This document shows, piece after piece, positions 9,391 through 20,929 of a DNA stretch of 64,000 nucleotides. How positions within the stretch are numbered: the stretch's first letter is position 1; every line of letters begins with the position of its first letter. A program made the position numbers and the translations under genes. The notes beneath the pieces are model-generated. The model was not told the DNA's origin. It did not search any database and saw only the letters and a list, made by a program, of their open reading frames with translations. The DNA lies in assembly GCA_017308515.1 (NCBI GenBank), contig JAFKEN010000012.1:121055-185054 (forward strand), given 5' to 3'. The DNA comes from Actinomycetales bacterium. Lineage in GTDB: Bacteria; Actinomycetota; Actinomycetes; Actinomycetales; Microbacteriaceae.

Positions 9391-9462
9391 GGGCCGAGGT
9401 CGGGCACCTCGCCGCCGTGCGGCCGCGCACAACGGCCACACGGGTCGAGGTTGGGCACCTCG
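9391..9462. repeat. 51-bp partial tandem duplication
   Basis: GGGCCGAGGTCGGGCACCTCG at 9391-9411 recurs as a near copy at 9442-9462 with two substitutions. The flanking sequence (GCGGCCGCGCACAAC, then GCGGCCGGGCACAAC) also repeats, giving a unit of about 51 bp. Each copy contains the palindrome GAGGTYGGGCACCTC. It lies in the 284-bp gap upstream of hemW, where no gene is visible. Confidence 0.65.
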
Positions 9463-9545
9463 GCGCGCGGCCGGGCACAACTCCGAACCAGGAGGCCGAT
9501 CACGCACCGACCGGACACGAAGGACCGGATGGTACGGAGTTCAGA

Positions 9546-9625
9546 ACGGCCGGGCTCCCCGACGGCCGGGCTCCCGGACGGCCGGGCTCCCGGACCGCGG
9601 AGGTACCGGACGGCCGGGGTCCCGG
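9546..9625. repeat. 16-bp tandem repeat, five units
   Basis: Five consecutive 16-bp units based on ACGGCCGGGCTCCCGG start at 9546, 9562, 9578, 9594 and 9610. Units 1-3 are nearly identical, the fourth is degenerate and the fifth has one change. It lies immediately downstream of the acyl-CoA dehydrogenase stop. There are no unique spacers, so it is not a CRISPR array. Confidence 0.8.
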
Positions 9626-9634
9626 CGGCCGCGG

Positions 9635-11398
9635 CTACAGCCGGTCGGCCGCGAGCGCGAAGAGGTCGCCCGCGCCCGCCGTCGCCTGGCCCGCGAGGCC
9701 GGCCGTCTTCGGCAGCAGATGGGTGGCGTAGTACTTCGCGAGCGCGAGCTGCTCCTCGGCCTGGGCGGCGTCGTCGAGCTTGGAGGCGGCGAGCGCCGAC
9801 TTGGCCATCAGCCAGCCGCCGATCGTCTCGCCCCACTGCGACTGGTACGCGACCGAGCCCGCGAGCACCGACGCGACGTCGCCCGAGGCGCCGGTCCTCA
9901 GCATCCAGCCGGTGACCTTCTCGAGCAGGTCGATCGCGGCCGCGACCTTGCCGCCGATCGCCGCGAGGTCGCCGCCGGCGGCCTCGAGCTCGGGCAGGAC
10001 CTCGCGCATCTCACCGAGGAACTCGAGGAACGACTGCCCCTGGCGCACCGGCATCTTGCGGCCGACCAGGTCGGCGGCCTGCACGCCGTTGGTGCCCTCG
10101 TAGATCGGCGTGATGCGGGAGTCGCGCCAGTGCTGGGCGGCTCCGGTCTCCTCGATGAACCCCATGCCGCCGTGGATCTGCAGGCCCATGCTCGACAGCT
10201 CGACCCCGAGGTCGGTGCCCCACGACTTCGAGATCGGGGTCAGCAGGCCGACGACTTCGCTCGCGCGCGTGCGCACGGCCTCGTCGGGGTGGTGGTTCGC
10301 GAGGTCGATGTTGACCGCGTTGAGCAGCAGCAGGCGGCGCAGCGCCGTCGTGTAGGCCTTCTGGGTCATCAGCATGCGGCGCACGTCGGGGTGGCCGACG
10401 ATGCTCGCCTCACCCGTGACGGTCTGGCCCTGCACGCGCTGCTTCGCGTACTCGAGGCTCTGCTGGTAGCCGCGCATCGCGACCGCGAGACCCTGCATGC
10501 CGACCGACAGACGGGCGCTGTTCATCATGACGAACATGATGCGCATCCCGATGTTCTCCTCGCCGATGAGGTAGCCGGTGGCGCCCTCGTAGCTCATCGA
10601 GCAGGTCGGCGAGCCGTGGATGCCGAGCTTGTGCTCGACGCCCGTGCACTGGTAGCTGTTGCGCTCCCCCGGCTCGCCGTCCTCGTCGAGCAGGTACTTG
10701 GGCACGATGAAGCACGAGATGCCCTTCGTGCCCTCGGGGGCGCCGGGCACCCGCGCGAGCACGAGGTGGGCGATCTGCTCGGTGAAGTCGTGCTCGCCGT
10801 AGGTGATGAAGATCTTGTTGCCGGTGATCGAGTAGGTGCCGTCGTCGTTCTTGACGGCCTTCGTGGTGAGCGCGCCGACGTCGGTGCCCGCCTGCGGCTC
10901 GGTGAGGTTCATCGACCCCATCCACTCGCCGGTGACCATCTTCGGCAGGTAGGTCTTCTTCTGCTCGTCGGAGCCGTAGTGCAGCAGCGCGTCGATCGCG
11001 CCGTGGGTGAGCAGCGGGCCGAGCGCGAAGGCGAGGCTCGAGGTCTGCAGCAGCTCCTGGATGGCCAGACCGACCACCCACGGGAACCCGCCGCCGTCGA
11101 ACTCCTCGGGGAAGGGCACGCTGAGGAAGCCCGACTCGAGCAGCTTCGCGTAGGCCTCGCGGAACGACTCCGGCGTCGTCACGGTGCCGTCGGGGTTGCG
11201 CACGGCGCCGATCACGTCGCCGTCGCGGTTGGCCGGGGCGACGACCTTGGCCATGAACTCGCCGGCCTCCTGCAGGATGCCGACGGTCGTCTCGAGGTCG
11301 GCGTGCTCGAACACCGGGAGCTCGGCGAGCCGGTCGTAGCCGACCACGTGCTCGAGGGTGAAGGCGATGTCCTGGATGGGGGGTCGGTAGTCCGTCAC
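9635..11398 (-). CDS. Acyl-CoA dehydrogenase, long FadE-like type
   Basis: A FAD-dependent acyl-CoA dehydrogenase for the first oxidation of beta-oxidation. At 587 residues it belongs to the longer class with a C-terminal extension. Seen: the start MTDYRPPIQDIAFTLEHV, typical of this subgroup; the central domain with EPQAGTDVGAL and GIHGSPTCSMSYEG; the helical domain with QIHGGMGFIEE and the adenine-binding segment ITPIYEGTNGVQA. Chain-length specificity cannot be read from the sequence. It stands alone, with a repeat-rich gap downstream and a stem-loop upstream. Confidence 0.92.
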   Translation of the reverse strand: MTDYRPPIQDIAFTLEHVVGYDRLAELPVFEHADLETTVGILQEAGEFMAKVVAPANRDGDVIGAVRNPDGTVTTPESFREAYAKLLESGFLSVPFPEEFDGGGFPWVVGLAIQELLQTSSLAFALGPLLTHGAIDALLHYGSDEQKKTYLPKMVTGEWMGSMNLTEPQAGTDVGALTTKAVKNDDGTYSITGNKIFITYGEHDFTEQIAHLVLARVPGAPEGTKGISCFIVPKYLLDEDGEPGERNSYQCTGVEHKLGIHGSPTCSMSYEGATGYLIGEENIGMRIMFVMMNSARLSVGMQGLAVAMRGYQQSLEYAKQRVQGQTVTGEASIVGHPDVRRMLMTQKAYTTALRRLLLLNAVNIDLANHHPDEAVRTRASEVVGLLTPISKSWGTDLGVELSSMGLQIHGGMGFIEETGAAQHWRDSRITPIYEGTNGVQAADLVGRKMPVRQGQSFLEFLGEMREVLPELEAAGGDLAAIGGKVAAAIDLLEKVTGWMLRTGASGDVASVLAGSVAYQSQWGETIGGWLMAKSALAASKLDDAAQAEEQLALAKYYATHLLPKTAGLAGQATAGAGDLFALAADRL

Positions 11399-11438
11399 GT
11401 CGTCCGATGGTAGTTACCCGACCGCGAGACGCCCATCA

Positions 11439-11489
11439 CGTTGTGCCGCTCCCACAACGCGGCCCCGCTCGGGTCGCGCCGCGGTTGTG
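11439..11489 (-). terminator. Overlapping hairpins downstream of DUF1990 gene
   Basis: Two alternative stems share the element CACAACG at 11453-11459. It can pair with CGTTGTG at 11439-11445, or, as CACAACGCGGC, with GCCGCGGTTGTG at 11478-11489 (one bulge). The structure begins directly after the DUF1990 stop codon on the minus strand, so it probably terminates that transcript ahead of the acyl-CoA dehydrogenase gene. Confidence 0.55.
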
Positions 11490-12164
11490 TCAGGCAGGCG
11501 CCTCGTCGCCGAGCGGGCCGGCGAGCGCCCCCAGGTAGCGGGCCGTGTAGAGCTCCTGCGCGAGGCGCAGAGCGGGGGCGGCCAGCCGGAACCCCGCGGT
11601 GGCGGGGCGGGAGAAGGCCCGCACCGTCAGCCAGACCGAGTCGTCGGGGCGCCGCTCGACGACGAAGGCCTCCTCGCCCGACTCGGGGTGGCCCGGCAGC
11701 GTGCCGTAGGCGAATCCGCGCCGCGCGGGCTCGTCGACGACGTACACGACCCGCACCGGCACGTCGCGCGGCCAGATCCCGATGCGCAGGATCGCGGTGT
11801 CGCCGGCGCGCAGCAACGCCGTCCCGTCGGGCGCGTAGTCGATCTCGTCCCCGACGGCGGCGGGGGCCACGGGATCCCCGGCGCGGTCGAACAGCACGGG
11901 GGTGTAGCCCTCGGCGGACGCTTCGGGCGGCGGCTCGACCGACCGCACCCGCATGCCGGACCGGCGCTGGATCCCCCAGGTCAGGGTCTCGGTCCAGGCG
12001 TGCCGCCAGCGCGCCTCGCCGTGCCCGAGCCGGATGCGCCGTTCGATCGGGCGGAAGCCGGCGGGCGGGTAGGCGAGCAGATCCTCGGCCTGGGTCGCCC
12101 CGACGGCGGCGTAGGTCACGGGCTGCTCCCCGAGGGGCAGCTCGGCGCGCTCGGTCGCGGTCAC
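11490..12164 (-). CDS. DUF1990 family protein
   Basis: This 224-residue protein matches DUF1990. Seen: TYAAVGATQ near the N-terminus, GFRPIERRIRLGHGEARWRH, WGIQRRSGMRV, then YVVDEPARRGFAYGTLPGHPESGEEAF and a C-terminal FRLAAPALRLAQELYTARYL. The domain is a START-like or SRPBCC-like small-molecule fold in predictions for the family, but no reaction is established. The N-terminal start is ATG 12164. It lies 24 bases downstream of the small membrane-protein gene and may share its transcript. Confidence 0.85.
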   Translation of the reverse strand: MTATERAELPLGEQPVTYAAVGATQAEDLLAYPPAGFRPIERRIRLGHGEARWRHAWTETLTWGIQRRSGMRVRSVEPPPEASAEGYTPVLFDRAGDPVAPAAVGDEIDYAPDGTALLRAGDTAILRIGIWPRDVPVRVVYVVDEPARRGFAYGTLPGHPESGEEAFVVERRPDDSVWLTVRAFSRPATAGFRLAAPALRLAQELYTARYLGALAGPLGDEAPA

Positions 12165-12188
12165 GGCTCCAGTGTGGCGGAATCCGCG

Positions 12189-12574
12189 CTACCGCCCGAG
12201 CGCGACGACGAGCGCGAGGATCGCCAGCAGCAGGCTGACCGGCGTCATCACGAACCGCTCGGCCCGGCTGCGCGAGAGCGCGTTGAGCAGCACGCCGAGC
12301 ACGAGGTACCCGAATACCACCCACATCGCGATCACGACCGGGAGCGCCTGGCCCGCGTCGAACAGCACGCCGGCGCGGGTGAGGGCGAGCACGGCGAAGC
12401 CGACGTAGAGCACCACCGCGACGACGCTGCTGACGCGCTTGCGGGGGTCGAGCACGCGATCCTGCCCTCCCCAGGCGAACCGCCCGATCGGGGCGCCCGC
12501 GATGAGGGCGATCTGGAAGACGGCGAGCAGTGCGAGCAGCACCGTGAACACGACGGCGGCGATCGGCGCGAGCG

Positions 12575-12578
<4 letters not shown>
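12189..12578 (-). CDS. Small four-helix membrane protein downstream of lepA
   Basis: A 129-residue protein of unknown function beginning [20 protein letters not shown]. It has four hydrophobic segments at about residues 5-25, 50-68, 80-103 and 112-128, separated by short charged loops ([16 protein letters not shown]). I chose GTG 12578, which overlaps the lepA TGA (GTGA), implying translational coupling. Much of the longer frame further upstream is the lepA antiframe. It ends with a hydrophobic helix ([15 protein letters not shown]). Confidence 0.82.
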
Positions 12579-14416
<1,838 letters not shown>

Positions 14417-14487
14417 AGGCGCCCATTCTCGCATCCCGCCGGGGCCGCGACCGACCGCGGAGACCGGGGCCTCCGCGGTCGCGCGGC

Positions 14488-14841
14488 TCAGAACCAGAAG
14501 GGCAGAGCCCCCGACAGCAGGCCGATCGGCAGGGCGACGGCGAGGCCGAGCTGCAGCAGCAGGAGCCACCCGAGGGTGCCCAGCGCGCCGAGCACGAGGC
14601 CCGCGATCGCGAAGCCGCGGGCCTGCGGTTCGCGGCGCAGCGAGAGCACGCCCAGCACGAAGGCGGCCGCCGCAAGCGGCCACTGCTGGAGCACGATGCC
14701 GGCGATGCCGAGCACGAGCGCGACGATGCCGAGCGCACGGTCGGGGGCGGCGGTCGACGTTGCGGAGTCGGAGGTGGCGACGGTTCCGGCCGTCGCGGGG
14801 TCGGCCGGGATCCGGTCGAGGTCGCTGAGGGTGTCGTTCAT
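14488..14841 (-). CDS. Small DUF4190-like membrane protein
   Basis: A 117-residue protein with an acidic, Thr/Ala-rich N-terminus ([17 protein letters not shown]) and a C-terminal half resembling DUF4190. Hydrophobic segments around [29 protein letters not shown] and [20 protein letters not shown] are joined by a short basic loop (RREPQARG). The internal repeat of the pattern [11 protein letters not shown] is family-typical. The start is ATG 14841. No function is known. Confidence 0.78.
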   Translation of the reverse strand: MNDTLSDLDRIPADPATAGTVATSDSATSTAAPDRALGIVALVLGIAGIVLQQWPLAAAAFVLGVLSLRREPQARGFAIAGLVLGALGTLGWLLLLQLGLAVALPIGLLSGALPFWF

Positions 14842-14981
14842 GGTGTCGACGCTAAGCGGGCGAGCACCGGACGGCACGGGGGCCCGCCCCCGGATCGCGG
14901 CGGGCGCACCCACGGCCCGCCCCGTGCCGCCCCACCCCCACGCCGCTCCTTCGCTTCCCGCGCCGCGCCTACGCTCGGAGC

Positions 14982-15458
14982 ATGGCGATCCCCGACTTCG
15001 TGCTCGAGCTGCGCGCGCAGGTCGGCACGATTCCGCTCTGGCTGAGCGGCGTGACCGCCGTCATCGTGCACCCCGCCACGGGCGAGCTGCTGCTCATCCG
15101 CCGCAGCGACAGCGGCGAGTGGGCGCCCGTCACGGGCATCATCGACCCGGGCGAGCAGCCCGCCGTCGCCGCCGCACGGGAGGCGCTCGAGGAGGCGGGC
15201 GTGCGCGTCCGCATCGACCGGCTCGCACGGGTGGGCGTGACCGGCGAGCTGCGCTACGAGAACGGCGACCGTGCCCGCTACCTCGACCTCACGTTCCTCG
15301 GCACCTGGGAGTCGGGCGACCCGCACCCCACCGACGGCGAAGCGCTCGAGGTCGCCTGGTTCGCGCCCGACGCGCTGCCGCCGCTGTCGGCCGACTTCAC
15401 GGAGCGGATCACGGCGGCGCTCTCCGGAGAACTCGCGGCCCGCTTCGAGACCCGCTGA
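14982..15458 (+). CDS. NUDIX hydrolase
   Basis: A 158-residue cytoplasmic NUDIX pyrophosphohydrolase. The NUDIX box lies around residues 53-75: GIIDPGEQ, then [11 protein letters not shown], matching Gx5Ex7REUxEExGU with its metal-binding glutamates. The preceding [21 protein letters not shown] is the usual lead-in strand. The substrate cannot be inferred. It is transcribed toward rpsT and separated from it by 143 bp. Confidence 0.92.
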   Translation: MAIPDFVLELRAQVGTIPLWLSGVTAVIVHPATGELLLIRRSDSGEWAPVTGIIDPGEQPAVAAAREALEEAGVRVRIDRLARVGVTGELRYENGDRARYLDLTFLGTWESGDPHPTDGEALEVAWFAPDALPPLSADFTERITAALSGELAARFETR

Positions 15459-15601
15459 CCCGCGCGCGTTGCTCGCCCCGCCGCGCGCCTGGTAACGTAG
15501 ACCCTTGGATTTCCGTGCGTTCCCACGCGCGCGGCTCGCCGGAACGGCCCCTCTACCCGGGACGGCAGAACACCCACGTTCCGACAACGAAGGACACACC
15601 C

Positions 15602-15862
15602 GTGGCGAACATCAAGTCGCAGATCAAGCGCATCCAGACCAACCGCAAGGCGACCGAGCGCAACAAGGCGGTCAAGAGCGAGCTCAAGACCGCCATCCGC
15701 CGCACCCGCGAGGCCGTCGCCGCCGGCGACAAGGCGAAGGCCACCGAGGCCCTCGCGCTCGCGACCAAGAAGCTCGACAAGGCGACCAGCAAGGGCGTCA
15801 TCCACGCCAACAACGCCGCCAACCGCAAGAGCGCCATCGCGAAGCAGGTTGCGGCGCTGTAG
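15602..15862 (+). CDS. rpsT: 30S ribosomal protein S20
   Basis: S20 binds 16S rRNA early in 30S assembly. The 86-residue basic protein begins with GTG ([17 protein letters not shown]) and has the typical [15 protein letters not shown] helix and [15 protein letters not shown] ending. GAAGGA lies seven bases before the start codon. A strong hairpin terminator follows. Proximity to holA and lepA is the standard actinobacterial arrangement. Confidence 0.98.
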   Translation: MANIKSQIKRIQTNRKATERNKAVKSELKTAIRRTREAVAAGDKAKATEALALATKKLDKATSKGVIHANNAANRKSAIAKQVAAL

Positions 15863-15895
15863 CCATTTCGTCGGGTCCCTGACCGGGGCTCGTGC

Positions 15896-15928
15896 TGAAG
15901 GCCGGGGAGGTGAACTCCCCGGCCTTCA
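15896..15928 (+). terminator. rpsT intrinsic terminator
   Basis: A perfect 14-bp stem, TGAAGGCCGGGGAG at 15896-15909 and CTCCCCGGCCTTCA at 15915-15928, has a five-base loop and lies 33 bases past the rpsT stop. It is followed by CGCTTGTG, with no long T run. Confidence 0.9.
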
Positions 15929-16088
15929 CGCTTGTGCCGCGCGCCGATTCGGCAGCGGGGCTGCCGGGTCGCTTCGCTCCCGGCGGCGTCGCGGGAGCGT
16001 GGGAGGATGGGGGTGCGGTGATGCGAGGCCTCGCGCCGGAGACGGCCGCCGCCACTGTCGAACGAACCCCGAGCCGAGCGAGGCACGC

Positions 16089-17315
16089 ATGCGCCACTCC
16101 ACCGACCGGATCCTGGTCTCCCACGCGGGGAGCCTCCCCCGCACCCCCGAGCTGGTGGCCGCGAACAAGGCGCGCGAGCTCGAGGACGACGGCTTCACGC
16201 TGCGCCGCACCCCCGAGTTCGAGGCGCTGCTGAGCGAGGCGGTCGACGACCTGGTGCGCCGCCAGACCGAGCTCGGCGTCTCGGTACCGAACGACGGCGA
16301 GTACGGCAAGGCCATGTCGAGCGCCGTCGACTACGGCGCGTGGTGGTCGTACTCGTTCCAGCGGGTCGGCGGGCTCGCGCTCGGCGAGACGAACGCGATC
16401 AGCGCGCCGCCGGTGCGCTCCGCGCCCGGCGACGTGCGCCTCACGAGCTTCCTCGACCGCCGCGACTGGACCGAGTTCCGTGACGCCTACACCGACCGCA
16501 CCGCCGGCATCGCGCTCGGCGAGAACGCGACCGCCTTCCCCACCACGGTCGGCCCGCTGAGCTACCGCGGCCAGGAAGCGGTCGCCGCCGACATCGCCAA
16601 CCTCAAGGCCGCGCTCGAGGCCGCGGGGCTCGAGGAGGGCTTCATCACGGCGATCTCCCCCGGATCCGGCGCCCGCGTCGTCGACGAGTACTACGGCGAC
16701 GACGACGCGCACCTGCAGGCGTGGGCGGAGGTGCTGCGCGAGGAGTACCGCGCCATCACCGGCGCGGGCCTCATCCTGCAGATCGACGACCCCTCGATCG
16801 CCGAGAACTGGGACCAGATCAACCCCGAGCCCAGCGTCGAGGACTACCGCGCCTTCACCCGCAAGCGCGTCGAGGCGCTCAACTACGCGCTCGAGGGGAT
16901 CCCGCCCGAGCAGGTGCGCTTCCACCTCTGCTGGGGCAGCTGGCACGGCCCGCACACGACCGACATCGAGTTCCGGCACATCGTCGACCTCATGCTCGAG
17001 ATCAACGCCGGCGGGTACAGCTTCGAGGCGGCCAACGCGCGCCACGAGCACGAGTGGCGCATCTGGGAGGACGTGGAGCTGCCCGAGGGCAAGGTGATCA
17101 TCCCCGGCGTCGTCGGGCACGCGACCAACGTCGTCGAGCACCCCGACCTCGTCGCGCAGCGCCTGGAGCGCTTCGCGGGGCTCGTCGGCCGCGAGAGGGT
17201 CATCGCCGGCACCGACTGCGGACTCGGCGGCCGCGTGCACCCGCACATCGCGTGGGCGAAGCTCGAGACCCTCGCCGAGGGCGCGCGGCGCGCGAGCGCG
17301 CGGCTCTGGGGCTGA
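16089..17315 (+). CDS. Cobalamin-independent methionine synthase-like protein (MetE C-terminal family)
   Basis: A 408-residue protein with the MetE catalytic (UROD/MetE-like) fold but no N-terminal MetE half. Seen: the opening ILVSHAGSLPRT, with the first zinc-ligand-type His; FHLCWGSWHGPH near residue 280; and GTDCGLGGRVHP near residue 380, with the C-terminal Cys. These His and Cys positions suggest zinc-dependent thiol alkyl transfer. Stand-alone proteins of this family include methionine synthases using other methyl donors and epoxyalkane:CoM transferase relatives, so the true substrate is open. ATG 16089 is used. Confidence 0.85.
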   Translation: MRHSTDRILVSHAGSLPRTPELVAANKARELEDDGFTLRRTPEFEALLSEAVDDLVRRQTELGVSVPNDGEYGKAMSSAVDYGAWWSYSFQRVGGLALGETNAISAPPVRSAPGDVRLTSFLDRRDWTEFRDAYTDRTAGIALGENATAFPTTVGPLSYRGQEAVAADIANLKAALEAAGLEEGFITAISPGSGARVVDEYYGDDDAHLQAWAEVLREEYRAITGAGLILQIDDPSIAENWDQINPEPSVEDYRAFTRKRVEALNYALEGIPPEQVRFHLCWGSWHGPHTTDIEFRHIVDLMLEINAGGYSFEAANARHEHEWRIWEDVELPEGKVIIPGVVGHATNVVEHPDLVAQRLERFAGLVGRERVIAGTDCGLGGRVHPHIAWAKLETLAEGARRASARLWG

Positions 17316-17373
17316 ACGCAACGACGGCGACCCCGCGTTCCAACCCGGGCGGAGCCGGCGGCCGCCGCGGGCG

Positions 17374-18423
17374 TCAGCGCGTACCGCGGCTCGCGATCGT
17401 CTGCACCATGCGCTCGAGCGCGTAGACGGGATCCCGCCCGGCGCCCTTGACCTGGGCGTCGGCGAGGGCGAGCGCCTCGATCGCGCGGCCGAGGCCCTCG
17501 TCGTCCCACCCTTGCGCGTCGCGGCGGGCGCGATCGACCTGCCAGGGGGCGATGCCGAAGCGGGAGGCGAGCTCGCCGGAGGAGCCGCGGGATCCCGCGA
17601 CCTTCGCCATGGTGCGCACCTTGACCGCGAACGCCGCGACGACCGGCACCGGGTCGGCCCCGGACGCGAGGGCGTGGCGCAGCAGGCCGAGGGCCTCGCC
17701 GACCCGCCCGGCGATGGCGGCGTCGGCGACCGCGAAGGCGGTGGTCTCGACGCGACCGCCGTAGTAGCGCTCGACGGTTTCGTCGGTGATCTCGTCGGGC
17801 GAGTCCGCGAGCAGCTGCCGGCAGGCACCGGCGAGTTCGGCGAGGTCGTCGGAGAAGGCGGCGACGAGCGCGCGCACGGCGCCCGGGGTGATCCGCCGAC
17901 GGGCCGCGGCGAACTCGGCGACGACGAAGTCGGTCTTGTCGCTCTCCCGCGTCAGCGGCGCGCACAGCACCTCGATGCCGCCGCCGGCGCCGGCGCGGAT
18001 CGCGTCGAGCAGCCGTTTGCCGCGCTGCCCGCCCGCGTGGCGCAGCAGGAGGTAGGCGTCGTCGGCCGGCGCCTCGAGGTAGGCGAGGGCGTCGTCGAGG
18101 AAGGCGTCGTTGGCCTTCTCCACGCCCTCCACGCGCACGAGGCGCGGCTCGGCGAACAGCGACGGGCTCGCGACGCTCAGCAGCTCCCCCGCGGCGTAGC
18201 TCGCGGCGTCGAGGTCGGTGATCTCGAGGCTCGGGTCCTCGGCCCGCAGGGTGTCGCGCAGCCGGCGGATCGCGCGCTCGGCGAGCACGTCTTCTGCGCC
18301 GGAGACGAGCACGACGGGCGCGGGGCGCACCGCGTCCCAGGCGAGCTGCGGGATCGCCGCCTTCGCACGCGGACTCGCCGCGCGGGAGCTCGCGCCGCGC
18401 GCGCCGCCGCGTGCTGCCGGCAT
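17374..18423 (-). CDS. holA: DNA polymerase III subunit delta
   Basis: HolA is the delta subunit of the clamp loader, which opens the beta sliding clamp. The 349-residue protein has an N-terminal AAA-like region (APVVLVSGAEDVLAERAIRRL), the central ASPSLFAEPRLVRVEGV segment, and a C-terminal helical domain (LGLLRHALASGADPVPVVAAFAVKVR). No Walker motif is expected. I used ATG 18423; the adjacent GTG 18426 is equally possible. The reading frame of comEC remains open across this whole gene (see comEC). The comEA-comEC-holA order is usual. Confidence 0.94.
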   Translation of the reverse strand: MPAARGGARGASSRAASPRAKAAIPQLAWDAVRPAPVVLVSGAEDVLAERAIRRLRDTLRAEDPSLEITDLDAASYAAGELLSVASPSLFAEPRLVRVEGVEKANDAFLDDALAYLEAPADDAYLLLRHAGGQRGKRLLDAIRAGAGGGIEVLCAPLTRESDKTDFVVAEFAAARRRITPGAVRALVAAFSDDLAELAGACRQLLADSPDEITDETVERYYGGRVETTAFAVADAAIAGRVGEALGLLRHALASGADPVPVVAAFAVKVRTMAKVAGSRGSSGELASRFGIAPWQVDRARRDAQGWDDEGLGRAIEALALADAQVKGAGRDPVYALERMVQTIASRGTR

Positions 18424-18481
18424 CACCGCTCCCCTCCCGCCGCGCGGCGATCGGGGCCGCGCGGATGCTCCCGTTCAGGCT

Positions 18482-20929
18482 AGCGCCCGCCGCCGACCGA
18501 CCCGGTGCCGCCCGGCCCGCGGCCGCGGCCGTCGCCTTCTGCGTCCACACCCGAACCGCCCCGTCAGCCCCCGGCGCGACGAGCACGATCCCGTCGAGGT
18601 CGGTGCGGTACGCGGCCGTTCCCGCCCCCGCGAGCATCGCGAGCGTCTCCTCGCGCGGGTGCCCGTAGTCGTTGCCCGCGCCGACGCCGATGAGCCCGAC
18701 CCGGGCGCGCAGCGCCGCGTAGAGCGCGGGCGACTGGTCGGCCGAGCCGTGGTGGGCGACCTTCACGACGTCGACCGGCGCCGGGTGGGCGGCGCCCAGC
18801 AGGCGGGCCTGCTCGCGTTCGCCGAGGTCGCCGAGCAGGATGCCCGAGAGGCACCCCGACCCGCATCCGGCCGACCCGCGCAGCAGCAGCGTGACGCTCG
18901 CGGGATTGCCCGGCTCGACGCCGCGCGGCGGCGGCCACACCACCTCCCAGTCGAGGCTCCCGAGGGTTCCGGTGAGGCCGCGCGCGACGTGCTCGACCCG
19001 TGCGCCCGTCCGGGTCAGGCGCTCGGCGAGGCGCGCATCCTCGGCGTCGGCGGTCGGGCCCACGAGAGCGCGGTCGACCCGGCCGAGCACCGCGTCGGTG
19101 CCGCCGACGTGATCCAGGTCGTAATGGGTCAGCACGAGCAGGTCGATGCGCCCGATGCCGAGCTCGTCGAGGCAGGCGCGCAGGCGCTCCGGTTCGGGAC
19201 CGGTGTCGACGAGCGCGACCATGCCCGCGCTGCGCACGAGGGTCGCATCGCCCTGGCCGACGTCGCACGCGGCGTACTGCCAGTCGGCGGGTCGACTCGT
19301 CGTCGCGACGACGTGCACGCCCGCGACCGACGCGGCGTAGCCGACGACGGCCACCGCGACGAGGGCGCGCGAGGCGGCCCGCAGCCGCGGCGCCACGGGC
19401 AGCACGGCGCCGAGCGCCGCCGCTGTCACGAGCACGAGCAGGGCGACGCCGAGCGCGCCTTCGGGCCAGGGGCTGCGGGCGCCGGGAAGGGCGGCGAAGA
19501 AGGTCGCGACCGCCGCGATCCAGCCGGAGGGGAGCGCCGCGAGCCGTACGAGCGCCTCGCCGAGTCCGGGGGCGATCGGCAGCAGCAGGCAGGCCGCGAG
19601 GCCCAGCATCGTCGCGACCGGGGCGGCCGGGCCGGCGAGCGCGTTCGCGGGCACTCCGTAGAGCGGCAGCGCCGGCGCGAGCAGCAGGATCACCGGCTGA
19701 CAGGCGAGCTGCGCGGCGGTCGGCACGGCGATCGCGAGCGCGAGCGGTCGGGGCATCGCGCGCGCGAGCCACCCGGCGATCGGGCCCGCGAGCAGCAGCA
19801 GGCCGGCGGTCGCGAGCACCGAGAGCGTGAAGCCGTACTCGCGCGACAGCCACGGATCGGCCGCGACGAGGCCGACGACGCTGAGGCACAGCAGCGGCAG
19901 TCCGCGCGCCGGGCGGCCGAGGGCGATGCCCACGAGTGCGGCGGCGGCCATGACGGAGGCGCGCAGCACGCTCGGCTCCGGCGTCACGAGCACCGCGAAC
20001 ACCACGAGCGCGAGCAGCGCGGCGGCGATCCGCAGCGCACGGGGAGCGCCCAGCAGCCCGAGACCGAGGAAGACGAGTGCGACGACCACGGCGCAGTTGG
20101 CGCCGCTGACCGCCGTGAGGTGGGTGAGCGATCCGACCTTCATGTCGCGCGCCAGGGCCTCGTCGACGGCCGAGGTGTCGCCGATCGCGAGCCCGGGCAG
20201 CAACCGGCCGGCGGGGCCACCGACCGCGACCGCCGCCTCGCGGAAGCCGTCGCGCACGGCGTCGACCCCCGCCAGCAGCGCGGGCGGTCCGGCCCGCGCC
20301 TCGACGTCGCCGCGCGCGAACGCGAGGTAGGCGACGGCGTCGCCCGGCTCCGCGGGGCGCAGGGTCGCGTTCAGGTGCACGAGCGCTCCGATCGGCGCGG
20401 CGGCGAGCACCGGATCCCCGCGGGCGAACAGCAGCGCCGGCACCTCGACCGCGGCGACCTCCTCCCCCACGCGCACCTCGCGGATCACCGCCCGCACCCG
20501 GCCTTCGACCACGCGCCCGGCGATCGCGGCGTCGATCTCGACGGAGCGCGAGGATGCCGCGGCCTCCTCGAGCACCGCCGGCTGCCGCCCGACGCTCCCG
20601 ATCGCGACGGCACCCGCAGCGAGCGCGAGCGCCGCGAGCGCGAGGCCGAGGGTCGGCAGGGCGCCGGCGACCCGCATCCGCCACGGTGCACCGACCGGGA
20701 GCCGCGCCCGAGCGCCGCGGGGCGCGCCTCCGCCGAGGAGCGCCCGGCCGGGACGCGCACGACCCAGGCGGGACCGGCCGAGGAGCGCCCCACCGAGGGC
20801 GAGCGCCGTCGCGGCGCCGGCCCCGAGCGCGACGGGCGCCGCGAGCGCGGGAACGCCGACGAGCCCCGCCGCGCCGAGCCACGCGGCGAGCGCCGCCGGC
20901 GCGAGGCGCAGGTCGGCGCCGCGGCTCAC
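18482..20929 (-). CDS. comEC: ComEC/Rec2 family DNA uptake channel, 3' end anomalous
   Basis: ComEC is the inner-membrane channel and nuclease-like protein for single-stranded DNA entry. Start GTG 20929 overlaps the comEA stop (GTGA). Seen: many membrane helices, the competence domain (LTHLTAVSGANCAVVVALVFLG) and a C-terminal metallo-beta-lactamase-like domain with LTHYDLDHVGG and KVAHHGSADQS. Homology ends around VRVWTQKA, near 18540. No in-frame stop follows: the frame stays open to 16883 through all of holA, while the other two minus frames both have stops within 18473-18486. A one- or two-base indel near the 3' end is the simplest explanation. The left coordinate given here is nominal. 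Confidence 0.85.

Noticed and set aside
9546..9625. CRISPR array
   Set aside because: The units are directly adjacent with no spacers and no cas genes are nearby.
16883..18481. Open extension of the comEC frame through holA
   Set aside because: Arg/Ala-rich composition, no homology to ComEC C-termini and complete overlap with a convincing holA gene; treated as a shadow or the result of an indel.
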